The notes under the pieces were generated by a model. That model searched no databases and was not told the origin of the DNA. It saw nothing but the letters and a program-made list of their open reading frames with translations. The position numbers and the translations under genes are program-made. A stretch of 60,097 bases of DNA from Bacillota bacterium (GTDB lineage Bacteria > Bacillota > Bacilli > Desulfuribacillales > Desulfuribacillaceae), in NCBI GenBank assembly GCA_023388635.1, contig JAEWFW010000008.1:1-60097 (forward strand), in the 5' to 3' direction. This document shows, piece after piece, positions 1 through 7,963 of the stretch (position 1 is the stretch's first letter; each line of letters begins with the position of its first letter).

Positions 1-32
1 TGCGTAACCATTGCAATTTCCATATTTTTCAG

Positions 33-314
33 TCATTGTTCGGGTTTTTCAATGGCTTGGTTTGTTACACCCATTTTTCTTATGATATCTTTTTCAAAAA
101 AGGTGTTGACTTTTATTAGCTGGTCTATCAAACGAATTTTCTTCCCATTCGATTATACGCCACAAAGCAAATTTTTCATAGTTTTTAAGTCGATGAGAGC
201 ACATCTTTAAAAATCGTCGCTTATCTCCAATGATATATCGTATACCTCGCTATCTTCCTCATATACTGGTATAAAATAATTTCTATAAAAGAGGCGATAT
301 GTATGCAAATTCAT
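33..314 (-). pseudogene. Possible degraded reading frame (three-frame mosaic)
   Basis: Read on the minus strand, three successive frames give protein-like translations that can be joined across two T homopolymer runs. The first starts at an ATG at 314 (inside the start of the next gene) and runs through residues such as FIPVYEEDSEVYDISLEI to a stop. The second continues as FLKMCSHRLKNYEKFALWR. The third ends DIIRKMGVTNQAIEKPEQ with a TGA at 33-35. One missing T near 215 and one extra T near 95 would restore a single frame of roughly 90 codons. I do not recognise the family. There is no good ribosome-binding site, and AT-rich DNA can give such translations by chance. It could be a decayed gene, a sequencing error or noise. 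The rest of 1-302 shows nothing else. Confidence 0.25.
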
Positions 315-1589
315 GTTGTGCAGGCAGGTCAGTCCATTTTCGAAATTGCTCAAACATATAATTCTACCGTATCAGCGATAGTCTCAACGAATGAGCTCAC
401 AAATCCCGGTCAGCTGGTAGTCGGACAGACGTTGGTCATTCCGATTGTGGGCAGTTATTACTGGGTGCAGCCCGGCGATAGTTTATACAGCATCGGGCAA
501 CAATTTGGAGTGAATTATCAAGAATTGGCGAGAATCAATGGAATCTCGGTCAATCAACCGCTCCCTATTGGCTTTCGACTGTATATCCCCCCTAGACCGA
601 GGACAGACGCCGAAATAAATGCCTATATAGAACCGCTAACGGAGACTGTTACACCTGAATTAGAGCAAGCGGCTCAAACAGCGGCTCCATTGCTGACGTA
701 TCTTGCTCCTTTTAGCTACCGTATTCAAAGAGATGGCTCCCTTGCAGCACCTCCTTTGAACAACTTCCAAGCGATTGCCGAGACCAATAACGTATCACTG
801 ATGATGGTCGTTACCAATTTAGAAGGTGGACAATTCAGCGCTGAATTAGGAAGAATCGTTTTGACAGACGAACAAATACAAGACCGTCTATTAGATAATA
901 TTATCACGATTGCACAACGAGATAATTTTGGGGACGTCCATTTCGATATGGAGTTCTTGCCGCCGGAGTTGCGTGAGAATTACAATGCCTTTCTGCGAAA
1001 GGCAAAAGCTCGGCTATCGGCAGAAGGTTTGATGATGTCGACGGCGTTAGCGCCAAAAACGAGTGCCACACAAGAAGGCGCTTGGTATGAAGCCCATGAC
1101 TACAGAGCCCACGGGGAAATTGCCGATTTCGTCATTATCATGACATATGAATGGGGATACAGCGGCGGTCCTCCAATGCCTGTATCACCGATCGGTCCCG
1201 TGCGACAAGTCCTGGAATATGCACTAACGGAAATCCCCGCATCGAAAATCATGATGGGACAAAACTTGTACGGATATGACTGGACGCTCCCTTATGTACC
1301 GGGAGGTCGATATGCGCAAGCAATCAGCCCTCAACGCGCTATTCAAATTGCAGCCGAACACAATGTGGCGATCCAATACGATTATACGGCACAGGCTCCT
1401 TACTTTAATTACAGGGACAATCAAGGAAATGCGCACATTGTCTGGTTTGAAGACGCACGGTCTATTCAGGCAAAGTTTAACCTCGTGAAAGAACTCGGAC
1501 TACGCGGAGTCAGTTATTGGAAGTTAGGCATCCCATTCCCACAAAACTGGCTATTAGTTGATAACAATTTCAATGTCGTAAAGCGGTAA
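303..1589 (+). CDS. LysM-LysM-GH18 spore cortex-lytic-type glycosidase (SleL/YaaH-like)
   Basis: Two N-terminal LysM peptidoglycan-binding modules (about residues 2-47 and 51-96) are followed by a glycoside hydrolase 18 domain (about 130-428). The catalytic strand reads DVHFDME, placing the acidic residues at D211, D215 and E217. This is the SleL/YaaH architecture of spore-associated N-acetylglucosaminidases that cut cortex muropeptides during germination. Such proteins lack a Sec signal because they are delivered from the mother cell, and none is visible here. The 428-residue length fits the family. The start is the ATG preceded by AGAGGCG at about 6 nt. An ATG four bases upstream is out of frame. 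Assignment to the family is firm; the exact substrate is inferred. Confidence 0.88.
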   Translation: MQIHVVQAGQSIFEIAQTYNSTVSAIVSTNELTNPGQLVVGQTLVIPIVGSYYWVQPGDSLYSIGQQFGVNYQELARINGISVNQPLPIGFRLYIPPRPRTDAEINAYIEPLTETVTPELEQAAQTAAPLLTYLAPFSYRIQRDGSLAAPPLNNFQAIAETNNVSLMMVVTNLEGGQFSAELGRIVLTDEQIQDRLLDNIITIAQRDNFGDVHFDMEFLPPELRENYNAFLRKAKARLSAEGLMMSTALAPKTSATQEGAWYEAHDYRAHGEIADFVIIMTYEWGYSGGPPMPVSPIGPVRQVLEYALTEIPASKIMMGQNLYGYDWTLPYVPGGRYAQAISPQRAIQIAAEHNVAIQYDYTAQAPYFNYRDNQGNAHIVWFEDARSIQAKFNLVKELGLRGVSYWKLGIPFPQNWLLVDNNFNVVKR

Positions 1590-1742
1590 CGTAGGATTTA
1601 GTTCAGGTGGAGCTTCCATTCGCAGATCCTTTCATAGGTATAGATGTTCCATCTGAATCTTACAGCTCGGTTATCTATATCATTCGTATTTTTTGCAATA
1701 ATCAGCTATAATAATATCGAAGATAACCGAGGTGGTGACTAT

Positions 1743-2180
1743 ATGATTGATGCCAACAATTCGAAGCATTACTCCTTAGAAAAAGAAACTTACAGACATG
1801 GGTATATGAAATTTCTATCGAAAGCCAAAGCATACCTGAACAACCCCGAAGATACCGAGGTACTGTTAAAAAAAGCCGTTGGAAAAGCTACAAAGCAGAA
1901 GGAAGTGCTAAGCGAGGTTTGGGAGAAGCTGCAACTGCTGCTTGAGGCACTGCGCGCTTGGTTGAAAGGGGAATACCGCGAAATACCTACAGGTTCGATC
2001 GTCATAATTATAGCGACCATTCTGTATTTCGTTTCGCCGATTGACCTCATTCCCGATCTGATCGCCGGACTTGGCTTTTTCGATGATGCCGCGGTTATTG
2101 GCTTTGCCATCAAACAAATCTACACCGACCTCGAAAAGTTTAGGGCATGGAAAACTAATAAAGACGATCTAATCAATTGA
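1743..2180 (+). CDS. YkvA-family DUF1232 membrane protein
   Basis: A 145-residue protein whose C-terminal half carries the DUF1232/YkvA signature: a short hydrophobic segment (about 84-97) running into SPIDLIPD (98-105) and GFFDDAAVIGFAI. The N-terminal half is charged and helical (about residues 10-75). The reading frame extends upstream to 1644, but the ATG at 1743 has a strong ribosome-binding site (GAGGTGG) seven bases before it, so that start was chosen. The family is widespread and small; its biochemical role is not established, and membrane association is inferred from the hydrophobic stretch. It follows the LysM/GH18 gene on the same strand but after about 150 bases, so co-transcription is uncertain. 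Confidence 0.82.
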   Translation: MIDANNSKHYSLEKETYRHGYMKFLSKAKAYLNNPEDTEVLLKKAVGKATKQKEVLSEVWEKLQLLLEALRAWLKGEYREIPTGSIVIIIATILYFVSPIDLIPDLIAGLGFFDDAAVIGFAIKQIYTDLEKFRAWKTNKDDLIN

Positions 2181-2222
2181 GGCTGTGCAGAACAAAAATG
2201 ATACTTTTGCTCTGCAACAGCC
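2181..2222. repeat. Long imperfect hairpin between convergent genes
   Basis: An imperfect inverted repeat begins directly after the ykvA-like stop. The left arm starts GGCTGTGCAGAACAAAA and the right arm TTTTGCTCTGCAACAGCC is nearly its complement, around a loop of about 7 nt. It lies between the convergent DUF1232 and glyoxalase genes and may stop transcription from both sides. Neither side has a clear T tract, so a plain intrinsic terminator is not certain. A dispersed stem-loop or the end of a decayed mobile element are alternatives. Confidence 0.55.
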
Positions 2223-2270
2223 CCAATAAAACTGCTATTCCGATTCTTATATCCAGTACTTACGTTGCTT

Positions 2271-2657
2271 CTACTCAGATACTTTCATGACTTCCACTCT
2301 ATAGCCATCTGGATCTGTAATGAAATAATATGCCGGTTCACTACCAGGCAGCCCCATCAATTGGGTAATCTGATACCCTTTCGCTTGATGCTTTGCATGG
2401 GAAGCTCGCAAATCCTCGGTTTCCACAGCCAAGTGACCGTAGCCGTTACCGATCTCATACGGTTTATCTTGACCGTAATTGTACGTTAACTCCAATTCGA
2501 AATTGCTGGAACCATCACGCAGATACACTAGCGTAAAGCCCTTCTCAGGGAAATCTTTTCTGCTCCCCTCAGTCAGCCCCAATGCCTCTTCGTAAAATTG
2601 CAATGACTTCTCCAAATCCATCACTCTAATGCATGTATGAATCATTTTGTAACTCAT
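2271..2657 (-). CDS. gloA: Lactoylglutathione lyase-type glyoxalase I (VOC family)
   Basis: A 128-residue single-module vicinal-oxygen-chelate protein very close in layout to bacterial GloA. The four expected metal ligands are present at H7 (MIHTCIRV), E56 (FELEL), H75 (YGHLAVE) and E122 (RVEVM). Glyoxalase I isomerises the hemithioacetal of methylglyoxal and a thiol to a lactoyl-thiol, a cytosolic detoxification step. In Bacilli the thiol is usually bacillithiol rather than glutathione, so the substrate name is by family. The start ATG has AAAGGAG eight bases upstream. The leader carries three direct repeats (separate entry), suggesting dedicated regulation. It appears monocistronic. Confidence 0.9.
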   Translation of the reverse strand: MSYKMIHTCIRVMDLEKSLQFYEEALGLTEGSRKDFPEKGFTLVYLRDGSSNFELELTYNYGQDKPYEIGNGYGHLAVETEDLRASHAKHQAKGYQITQLMGLPGSEPAYYFITDPDGYRVEVMKVSE

Positions 2658-2676
2658 TGTCTTCGCTCCTTTTTTT

Positions 2677-2730
2677 CATACTAAATTTGTTTATCTTCTC
2701 ATACTAAAATTCCATTTTTCCCATACTAAA
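2677..2730 (-). promoter_or_regulatory. Three direct repeats CATACTAAA upstream of gloA
   Basis: The motif CATACTAAA (TTTAGTATG on the coding strand of gloA) occurs three times, beginning at 2677, 2700 and 2722. The spacings of 23 and 22 bases equal about two helical turns, so all copies face one side of the DNA. They lie just upstream of the gloA ribosome-binding site. The even phasing suggests an operator or a transcribed regulatory repeat; the cognate factor is unknown. Confidence 0.5.
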
Positions 2731-2868
2731 TACTCTATATAATCATACCCCTTTTCAAGATCAGCAGGCAAGTAATAAACAGCTAGTGACATCCTTTTTA
2801 TCGAGGCTAAAAATTGACCCCACCTAATACGAAGGACTCTGTATATATCTGTATATATCGGCGGTATT

Positions 2869-5295
2869 CTACGACTCTACCTCATATAAGTTCTGACCGA
2901 TGTCTCGTACAAATGGCGTCATATCTCCTACAATGTAGAGTCTCAGCCTATGCATAGCACGAGTACAGACGGTATAAAAGAGCTTGCGCTCACTCTCCAA
3001 ACCGTAAGTTTGTGCGGACGCATCGTAAACAAGTACGGCATCGAATTCAACGCCTTTGGCAAGATACGCAGGAATGATGACAATCCCTTTTTCGAACTCA
3101 CTCGTTTCCTTCGTGACTAATTTCAACCGTTCCACACCACTGTCGCTTAATTTATCATACACCGCACGACTTTCCTCCGCCGTCTTCGTAATAATGGCTA
3201 TCGATGCCAATCCTTCTGCCTGTAGTTGCTTGAGGTCTTCTATAATGCGCTCCGCCCGCTGTTGATCGCTACGCAAATTCACCAAACGCGGTCTTTCTCC
3301 ACTACGCTCAAACGGAATAATGTCCGCTCCCGCCGGTAACAGGGCTTTTGTAAATTCCACGATTTCCTGTGTTGAACGATAGCTGCGAACAAGTCGGATA
3401 AGCCGTGTTTCTTCCGCACCATACAAACGGATCAGCGGCGAATCTACTTCATGCACACTCGTATGCTGAGCGAAGATCGCCTGATTAAAATCACCGAGCA
3501 CCGTCATGCGGGCACGTGGAAACAGCCGTTTAAGGAATGCATACTGAAAGGGCGAATAATCTTGACCTTCATCGACGAACACATACCTTACTTTCGTATT
3601 CTTGCGTACTCCTTCCACGAGCTCCTTTACATACAGGAACGGAGTCGCGTCTTCATAAAACAATTGACCGCACTCGAGTTTTTCTTTCGTTTGCCTGCAA
3701 ATTTCTGTCCAAAGATCAGGTACCCCCGACTCACCGGTCATTCGGCAATACTCGCTCGCATCACAAAACAATTGACCGTATAGACCAATCACATCAACAA
3801 ATTGAAGCTGCTTTACATCATCTCGCAGCGGTCGGAAATGCCTTTTGACGATCATTCGCAGAAGCATTTTTTCCTCCTGACCACCAAAGTCAAAAACATT
3901 ATCGAGACCTTGCCCTTTCAAAGACTCTTGTTGTGCATCGACATACTGCTGTGTAAAATCGAACACTGCCTCATCCCGTTGATACTTGCTTAACAATTTT
4001 TTATATACGGCATCATATTGATCATTATCGAGATAGTCAAGTTCGTCTCGAACCCATGGCGCTTTCCATTCTTTACGTTCCAATACCGTCAATTGTTTGA
4101 GCAACCACTCCTGTAATAAGGAAATACGGTTCTCCAATCGGATAGAATCGTCGAGACTGTAAAATTGCTCTGCTATCCGCTCGGCAGTAATTAACTCGCG
4201 CCCCATAAATTGAATCGGATAGAATTTCATCCCTTGATGGCAAAGCCAATTGGCGTAATTTTGTAATGCTTCAAGGAACTTCTCCGATGCCTTATACTGA
4301 ATTCCTTGCATCCGTACTTCATTTGCTTGCGTCATCTGTGTCGCTAACATATATTCAAGTTGATCAAACGGATCTTCAATCTGCAACACAGAATCAAGCC
4401 AATGGGCAATATATTCTTGGAATGTCGTCTGCTGCATGTTTTCCTCACCAAGTTCCGGAAGCACCGTAGACACATAGCTATTGAACATCGGATTAGGTGA
4501 AAATAAAACGATTTGATCCGCCGTCAACCAATTGCGGTATTTATATAGCAAATACGCCACCCGCTGCAACGCAGCCGATGTTTTCCCACTGCCCGCTGCC
4601 CCTTGTACGACGAGCATATGGCTCTTATCATCGCGTATGATTACATTCTGCTCCTTTTGGATTGTCGCTACGATGCTTTTCATTTGCACACTCGAACCTC
4701 TGCCAAGCACCTGTTGCAACAACTCATCACCAATCGTTAGACTCGTATCGAAAACATTACGAAGTTGACCATCATAAATCTGGTACTGCCGCTTAAGCAG
4801 CATCGCACCCTTTATAAGACCTCCCGGCGTCATATACGAAGCTTCCCCAGGAGAGTAATCATAGTACATGCTGGCAATCGGTGTTCTCCAATCGTATATC
4901 AGAAAGTTCATGCCTTGTTCATCTGCAAAAGATGACACACCAATATAAATGGGCTCACTGGAACGGCTGCCCTCTTCTTTAAAATCAATCCGTCCAAAAT
5001 ACGGAGATGGCTGCAAGCGTTTCATATTGTTCCATTGCTGCATACGCAAACGATGACTGCGCTCGCGCTCCGACAGCAATGCTTCCTGTTGCTTGATACT
5101 GTAGAATGTCTCCTCGAAATCCTCTGTCGTACTGGCGTTGACAGTAACCTCCTCCCAAAAGCGTTTGCGAAAATCTGTCACTTGGTTGCGCAGCCCCAGC
5201 ACTTCCGGCTCTATCTTATCGATTCTCGCCTGCAATTGTGCTTTTATCATATCTAGCCGCTCTTGCTCCTGTTTCCAATCGTCCTTATTGATCAT
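2869..5295 (-). CDS. helD: RNA polymerase recycling motor ATPase HelD (UvrD-like SF1)
   Basis: An 808-residue superfamily 1 helicase-like protein of the HelD group. An N-terminal coiled-coil of about 100 residues precedes the ATPase core. Walker A is GAAGSGKT at about residues 232-239 and the Walker B/motif II is DEGQD at about 575-579, followed by a UvrD-like motif III (VLGDFNQAIF) and the C-terminal 2A domain with TRAMHRL. In B. subtilis HelD binds RNA polymerase, removes stalled enzyme and nucleic acid, and recycles it; the long coiled-coil arm enters the polymerase. The frame runs upstream to 5370, but the ATG at 5295 has AAAGGAG upstream, though at a long spacing of about 13 nt, so the start is slightly uncertain. 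Confidence 0.88.
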   Translation of the reverse strand: MINKDDWKQEQERLDMIKAQLQARIDKIEPEVLGLRNQVTDFRKRFWEEVTVNASTTEDFEETFYSIKQQEALLSERERSHRLRMQQWNNMKRLQPSPYFGRIDFKEEGSRSSEPIYIGVSSFADEQGMNFLIYDWRTPIASMYYDYSPGEASYMTPGGLIKGAMLLKRQYQIYDGQLRNVFDTSLTIGDELLQQVLGRGSSVQMKSIVATIQKEQNVIIRDDKSHMLVVQGAAGSGKTSAALQRVAYLLYKYRNWLTADQIVLFSPNPMFNSYVSTVLPELGEENMQQTTFQEYIAHWLDSVLQIEDPFDQLEYMLATQMTQANEVRMQGIQYKASEKFLEALQNYANWLCHQGMKFYPIQFMGRELITAERIAEQFYSLDDSIRLENRISLLQEWLLKQLTVLERKEWKAPWVRDELDYLDNDQYDAVYKKLLSKYQRDEAVFDFTQQYVDAQQESLKGQGLDNVFDFGGQEEKMLLRMIVKRHFRPLRDDVKQLQFVDVIGLYGQLFCDASEYCRMTGESGVPDLWTEICRQTKEKLECGQLFYEDATPFLYVKELVEGVRKNTKVRYVFVDEGQDYSPFQYAFLKRLFPRARMTVLGDFNQAIFAQHTSVHEVDSPLIRLYGAEETRLIRLVRSYRSTQEIVEFTKALLPAGADIIPFERSGERPRLVNLRSDQQRAERIIEDLKQLQAEGLASIAIITKTAEESRAVYDKLSDSGVERLKLVTKETSEFEKGIVIIPAYLAKGVEFDAVLVYDASAQTYGLESERKLFYTVCTRAMHRLRLYIVGDMTPFVRDIGQNLYEVES

Positions 5296-5348
5296 CGCTT
5301 TGAACACACTCCTTTGAGATACTGAATACAAAAAATTAAAAATGGCAC

Positions 5349-5519
5349 TTGACAATACGCAAATCCACATGCTATACTTATAATATAAAGTATAATGGTG
5401 TATTTATACGCATTTGTATAAACATGCTTATAGATTATTAAAGCATACCATATAACAACTTCGAATGTAAACTATTTTATTTATAAAAAAGAAACTGGCA
5501 CTTCACCAGTTTCTTTTTG
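5349..5519 (+). ncRNA. Candidate small RNA, divergent from helD
   Basis: A plus-strand sigma-A-like promoter, TTGACA (5349-5354), 18 bp, TATACT (5373-5378), points into a gap with no plus-strand gene. About 110 bases further on lies an intrinsic terminator with a T run on the plus strand. The predicted transcript, from about 5385 to 5519, would be near 135 nt. It contains an internal stem ATGCTT/AAGCAT before the terminator hairpin. There is no convincing reading frame. The coordinates given include the promoter. The same terminator also serves csaA on the other strand, so the evidence for a separate RNA is the promoter alone. Confidence 0.35.
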
Positions 5520-5520
5520 T
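5485..5520 (-). terminator. Bidirectional intrinsic terminator after csaA
   Basis: A perfect 8-bp stem, GAAACTGG (5491-5498) with CCAGTTTC (5506-5513), has a 7-nt loop. It is flanked by six A on the left and five T on the right, so it can terminate in both directions. It lies 16 bases past the csaA stop. Confidence 0.85.
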
Positions 5521-5535
5521 TTATTCATTTATCCA

Positions 5536-5868
5536 TCACCCAATCGGTGTTCCATTAGGCAAATTGAACTCAGGCTTTAATAGAACTACATCGCCCTTTT
5601 CCGGTACTCCCCCGAGAACTAATACCTCAGAATTAAATCCGGCTATACGACGTGGCGGAAAATTGACCACTCCTATCACTTGCCGCCCGATTATATCCTC
5701 AGCTTTATATCTTTTGGTAATTTGCGCACTCGATTGCTTTATTCCGATTTCCTCTCCAAAATCAATCTCAAGTTTAATCGCAGGCACTTTTGCTTCTGCA
5801 AAAAATTCCGCTTTCGTAATAGTTCCGACACGGATATCCAGCTTCAAAAAATCATCAATCGTTGCCAT
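5536..5868 (-). CDS. csaA: CsaA-type chaperone with tRNA-binding fold
   Basis: A 110-residue protein consisting of one tRNA_bind (EMAP/OB-fold) domain, with the family hallmarks DIRVGTI (about 11-17), KQSSAQITKRY and the C-terminal FNLPNGTPIG. The length matches B. subtilis CsaA, a dimeric export-related chaperone reported to bind SecA and preproteins. The start ATG has GAGGGGA eight bases upstream. It is followed by a strong terminator and appears to be a single-gene unit. A purely tRNA-binding role is the main alternative because the fold is shared with tRNA-binding proteins. Confidence 0.9.
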   Translation of the reverse strand: MATIDDFLKLDIRVGTITKAEFFAEAKVPAIKLEIDFGEEIGIKQSSAQITKRYKAEDIIGRQVIGVVNFPPRRIAGFNSEVLVLGGVPEKGDVVLLKPEFNLPNGTPIG

Positions 5869-5969
5869 GTTAACATTCCCCTCATCTATTGTTTTTCACA
5901 GTCTACTCCCACCACTAGAAAAAGCGAGGCTTCTCGTTTCATTTTACTTCAATTAAATTACTTGTCACG

Positions 5970-6881
5970 CTAATTTGAATGATAGTTCACTGCTGAATAG
6001 TTTAAAGATTTTAACCAAAAATACATTCCCATACCTAACAACGTCATCAATCCACCTATAAATTGAAATCCAGACAGCGTTTCTCCTAAGAATACATAGG
6101 CTAGGATAATTGCCAGAACAGGCTCTCCAATAATACCTACGGAAACCGTCGTCGCACCTATAGATTTTAACAACAGATTGAAAATATATTGCCCAAAAAT
6201 AGTCGGGATGATCGCAAGTAATAAGAAATATGTCCAATCTGCAATATCATATCTAATCAGTGTAATATTATTTAGCAAATTATAGGCTAACATGACGCTT
6301 CCACCTAAGAAAAAAACGATGACACTGTATAAATTCGCGTCTATTTTATGGCTTACCTTTTGCCCGGCCAGCATATATGCCGATATTGAGACTGTTCCTA
6401 ATAAAGACAGCCCATCTCCGATCAAAGCATCCCGCGAAATACCAATGTCGCCCCAAGCGATGATGACTGAACCTAACAGAGCGGCGATCATACAACAAAT
6501 GATCAATATATTGGTTCGTTCCTTGAATATAAAATACGCTCCAACCATTACAAATAAGGGTTGTAACGATAAAATAACCATCGAGCTGGCGACCGAGGTA
6601 TAGACTAACGATTCCATCCAACATAAGAAATGTAACCCGAGAAATAGACCGGCTAAACAGACGAGGTTCCAATCTTTTCTGCCCATCGCCGAAGCAGGGC
6701 GCTTTTTCCAAGATACAAAAGGCAGCATAATGATAACTGATATATACAACCTGTACATTCCCGCCACAGATGTTGGGGTATCTGAGAATTTTATCATAAT
6801 AGATGATATGGAAACAGCTAGTATACTGACCAAAAGCAAGATATACGGATGAAACGGTAATGACGATTGATTGCTTTTCAC
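5970..6881 (-). CDS. EamA/DMT-superfamily metabolite exporter
   Basis: A 303-residue integral membrane protein with about ten hydrophobic segments arranged as two EamA repeats. The second repeat contains the typical GATTVSVGIIGEPVLAIILA signature near residues 240-260. Such proteins export metabolites or amino acids; the substrate cannot be told from sequence. Translation most likely starts at the GTG at 6881, preceded by a G-rich stretch (TTGGGGGCG). An overlapping ATG two bases upstream is out of frame. It is divergent from an AraC-type regulator, and two palindromes lie between the genes, so control by that regulator is the simplest inference. Confidence 0.85.
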   Translation of the reverse strand: MKSNQSSLPFHPYILLLVSILAVSISSIMIKFSDTPTSVAGMYRLYISVIIMLPFVSWKKRPASAMGRKDWNLVCLAGLFLGLHFLCWMESLVYTSVASSMVILSLQPLFVMVGAYFIFKERTNILIICCMIAALLGSVIIAWGDIGISRDALIGDGLSLLGTVSISAYMLAGQKVSHKIDANLYSVIVFFLGGSVMLAYNLLNNITLIRYDIADWTYFLLLAIIPTIFGQYIFNLLLKSIGATTVSVGIIGEPVLAIILAYVFLGETLSGFQFIGGLMTLLGMGMYFWLKSLNYSAVNYHSN

Positions 6882-6912
6882 ATGTACGCCCCCAAGGTAT
6901 CTTACCCAATCG

Positions 6913-6964
6913 CCTGTGCACAGGATTGTAATGATAAGCTGAATATGTGATATAATAATATCAC
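6913..6964. promoter_or_regulatory. Two palindromes in the eamA/araC divergent promoter
   Basis: Two perfect palindromic sites lie between the divergent genes: CCTGTGCACAGG at 6913-6924, and GTGATAT-AATA-ATATCAC at 6947-6964. Either could be an operator. AraC proteins usually prefer direct repeats, so a second regulator is possible. Confidence 0.5.
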
Positions 6965-7037
6965 CGTTTTTATTTTATTTGTGCAATTATATCGTTAATT
7001 TATATAAAAATATCGTCATCAGAGAGGTGCCACTAAA

Positions 7038-7931
7038 ATGACTAAGCAATTGCATGAGACCATTCTATATCCTGATGTTTCATTCCCATATATCATGTAC
7101 ACCCACACCATCCACAGAAGCATACCGGAAGGCAGAGGGTTTAACGATCTGCATTGGCACGAGGAACTGCAAATCACATTAGTCACTAAAGGCAAACTCG
7201 TGATACAAGTGAATGGAATTGATTATGAATTAGAAACCGGTCAGGCAATTCTTATCAATAAAGGTATCCTCCACATCATCACTAGTCTGGTACATAGCGG
7301 TGAATACGTTAGTTTTAATTTTCCCGAAAAGCTGCTGTCCTTTTATACAGATAGTGCGATGGAAAAAAATTATGTGCTGCCTTATACCAACTCTTCGTTC
7401 GTGTCGCTAACCATCAAAAGTCAGGCGGAATGGGAAAACCAAGTGCTAGAAATGTTATGGGATATGAAAGAGAAATTTGATATGCCGAAAAAATGGGGAT
7501 GGGAATATGAGATTTCTATCAAAACAGTACAGCTATGGTTCATTTTAATCTCTAACATCTCATTCTCCTCCGAGGAGGCGTCAAAACATTTAAAGCTGCA
7601 ACAAGAAAGACTGCAATTAATGCTCAGCTTCATCCATCAGAACTACGCAGACAATATTACACTGCAAGAAATCGCTGATGTCGCCCATCTAAGTGTTTCC
7701 GAATGCACCCGCAGTTTTAAGAAAACCATTCATATGACACCTTACGACTACTTAATTAAATACCGTATCAAGAAAAGCAGCGAATTATTAAGTTCCACAG
7801 ATTCTACAATAACAGAAATAGCCCACAGAGTGGGCTTCAATCACGTAAATCACTTTATCCAGTCTTTTAAAAAATATCACGAAAAAACACCTAAGGAGTT
7901 CCGGAAATTTAGAAATGAACTCCGCTTTTGA
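7038..7931 (+). CDS. AraC-family transcriptional regulator with cupin sensor
   Basis: A 297-residue regulator. The N-terminal part is a cupin-like ligand domain (about residues 15-110, with LHWHEELQITLV and a glycine-rich turn around QVNGIDYELETGQA). The C-terminal 100 residues form two helix-turn-helix units (NITLQEIADVAHLS and STITEIAHRVGFNHVNHF) followed by the AraC signature KTPKEFRKF. The start ATG has AGAGAGGTG upstream. It is divergent from the EamA exporter at 156 bp with palindromes between them, so it probably controls that exporter and perhaps itself. The inducer is unknown. Confidence 0.9.
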   Translation: MTKQLHETILYPDVSFPYIMYTHTIHRSIPEGRGFNDLHWHEELQITLVTKGKLVIQVNGIDYELETGQAILINKGILHIITSLVHSGEYVSFNFPEKLLSFYTDSAMEKNYVLPYTNSSFVSLTIKSQAEWENQVLEMLWDMKEKFDMPKKWGWEYEISIKTVQLWFILISNISFSSEEASKHLKLQQERLQLMLSFIHQNYADNITLQEIADVAHLSVSECTRSFKKTIHMTPYDYLIKYRIKKSSELLSSTDSTITEIAHRVGFNHVNHFIQSFKKYHEKTPKEFRKFRNELRF

Positions 7932-7963
7932 CAAGTCTTAAAATAATCACCGGATGAGTTTTT

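Noticed and set aside
2839..2859. Tandem copy of CTGTATATAT at the end of helD
   Set aside because: Two short AT-rich copies with an 11-bp period lie downstream of the gene. They are too simple in composition to support a regulatory role.
3508..3525. CACGTG followed by GAAACA in helD as a possible parS site
   Set aside because: An extra G breaks the palindrome and the left half does not match, so it is not a ParB site. Other CACGTG hexamers at about 14452, 19697, 20787 and 47117 also lack the flanks.
3451..3993. Several plus-strand open frames inside helD
   Set aside because: They lie opposite a well-conserved helicase gene, have no ribosome-binding sites or recognisable domains, and are shadows of its codon pattern.
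6346..6921. A 191-codon minus-strand frame overlapping the EamA gene
   Set aside because: The EamA frame has the family repeats and hydrophobic pattern; the alternative frame has neither.
7421..7633. Minus-strand frame inside the AraC regulator
   Set aside because: It is antisense to a gene with clear cupin and HTH domains and has no ribosome-binding site.
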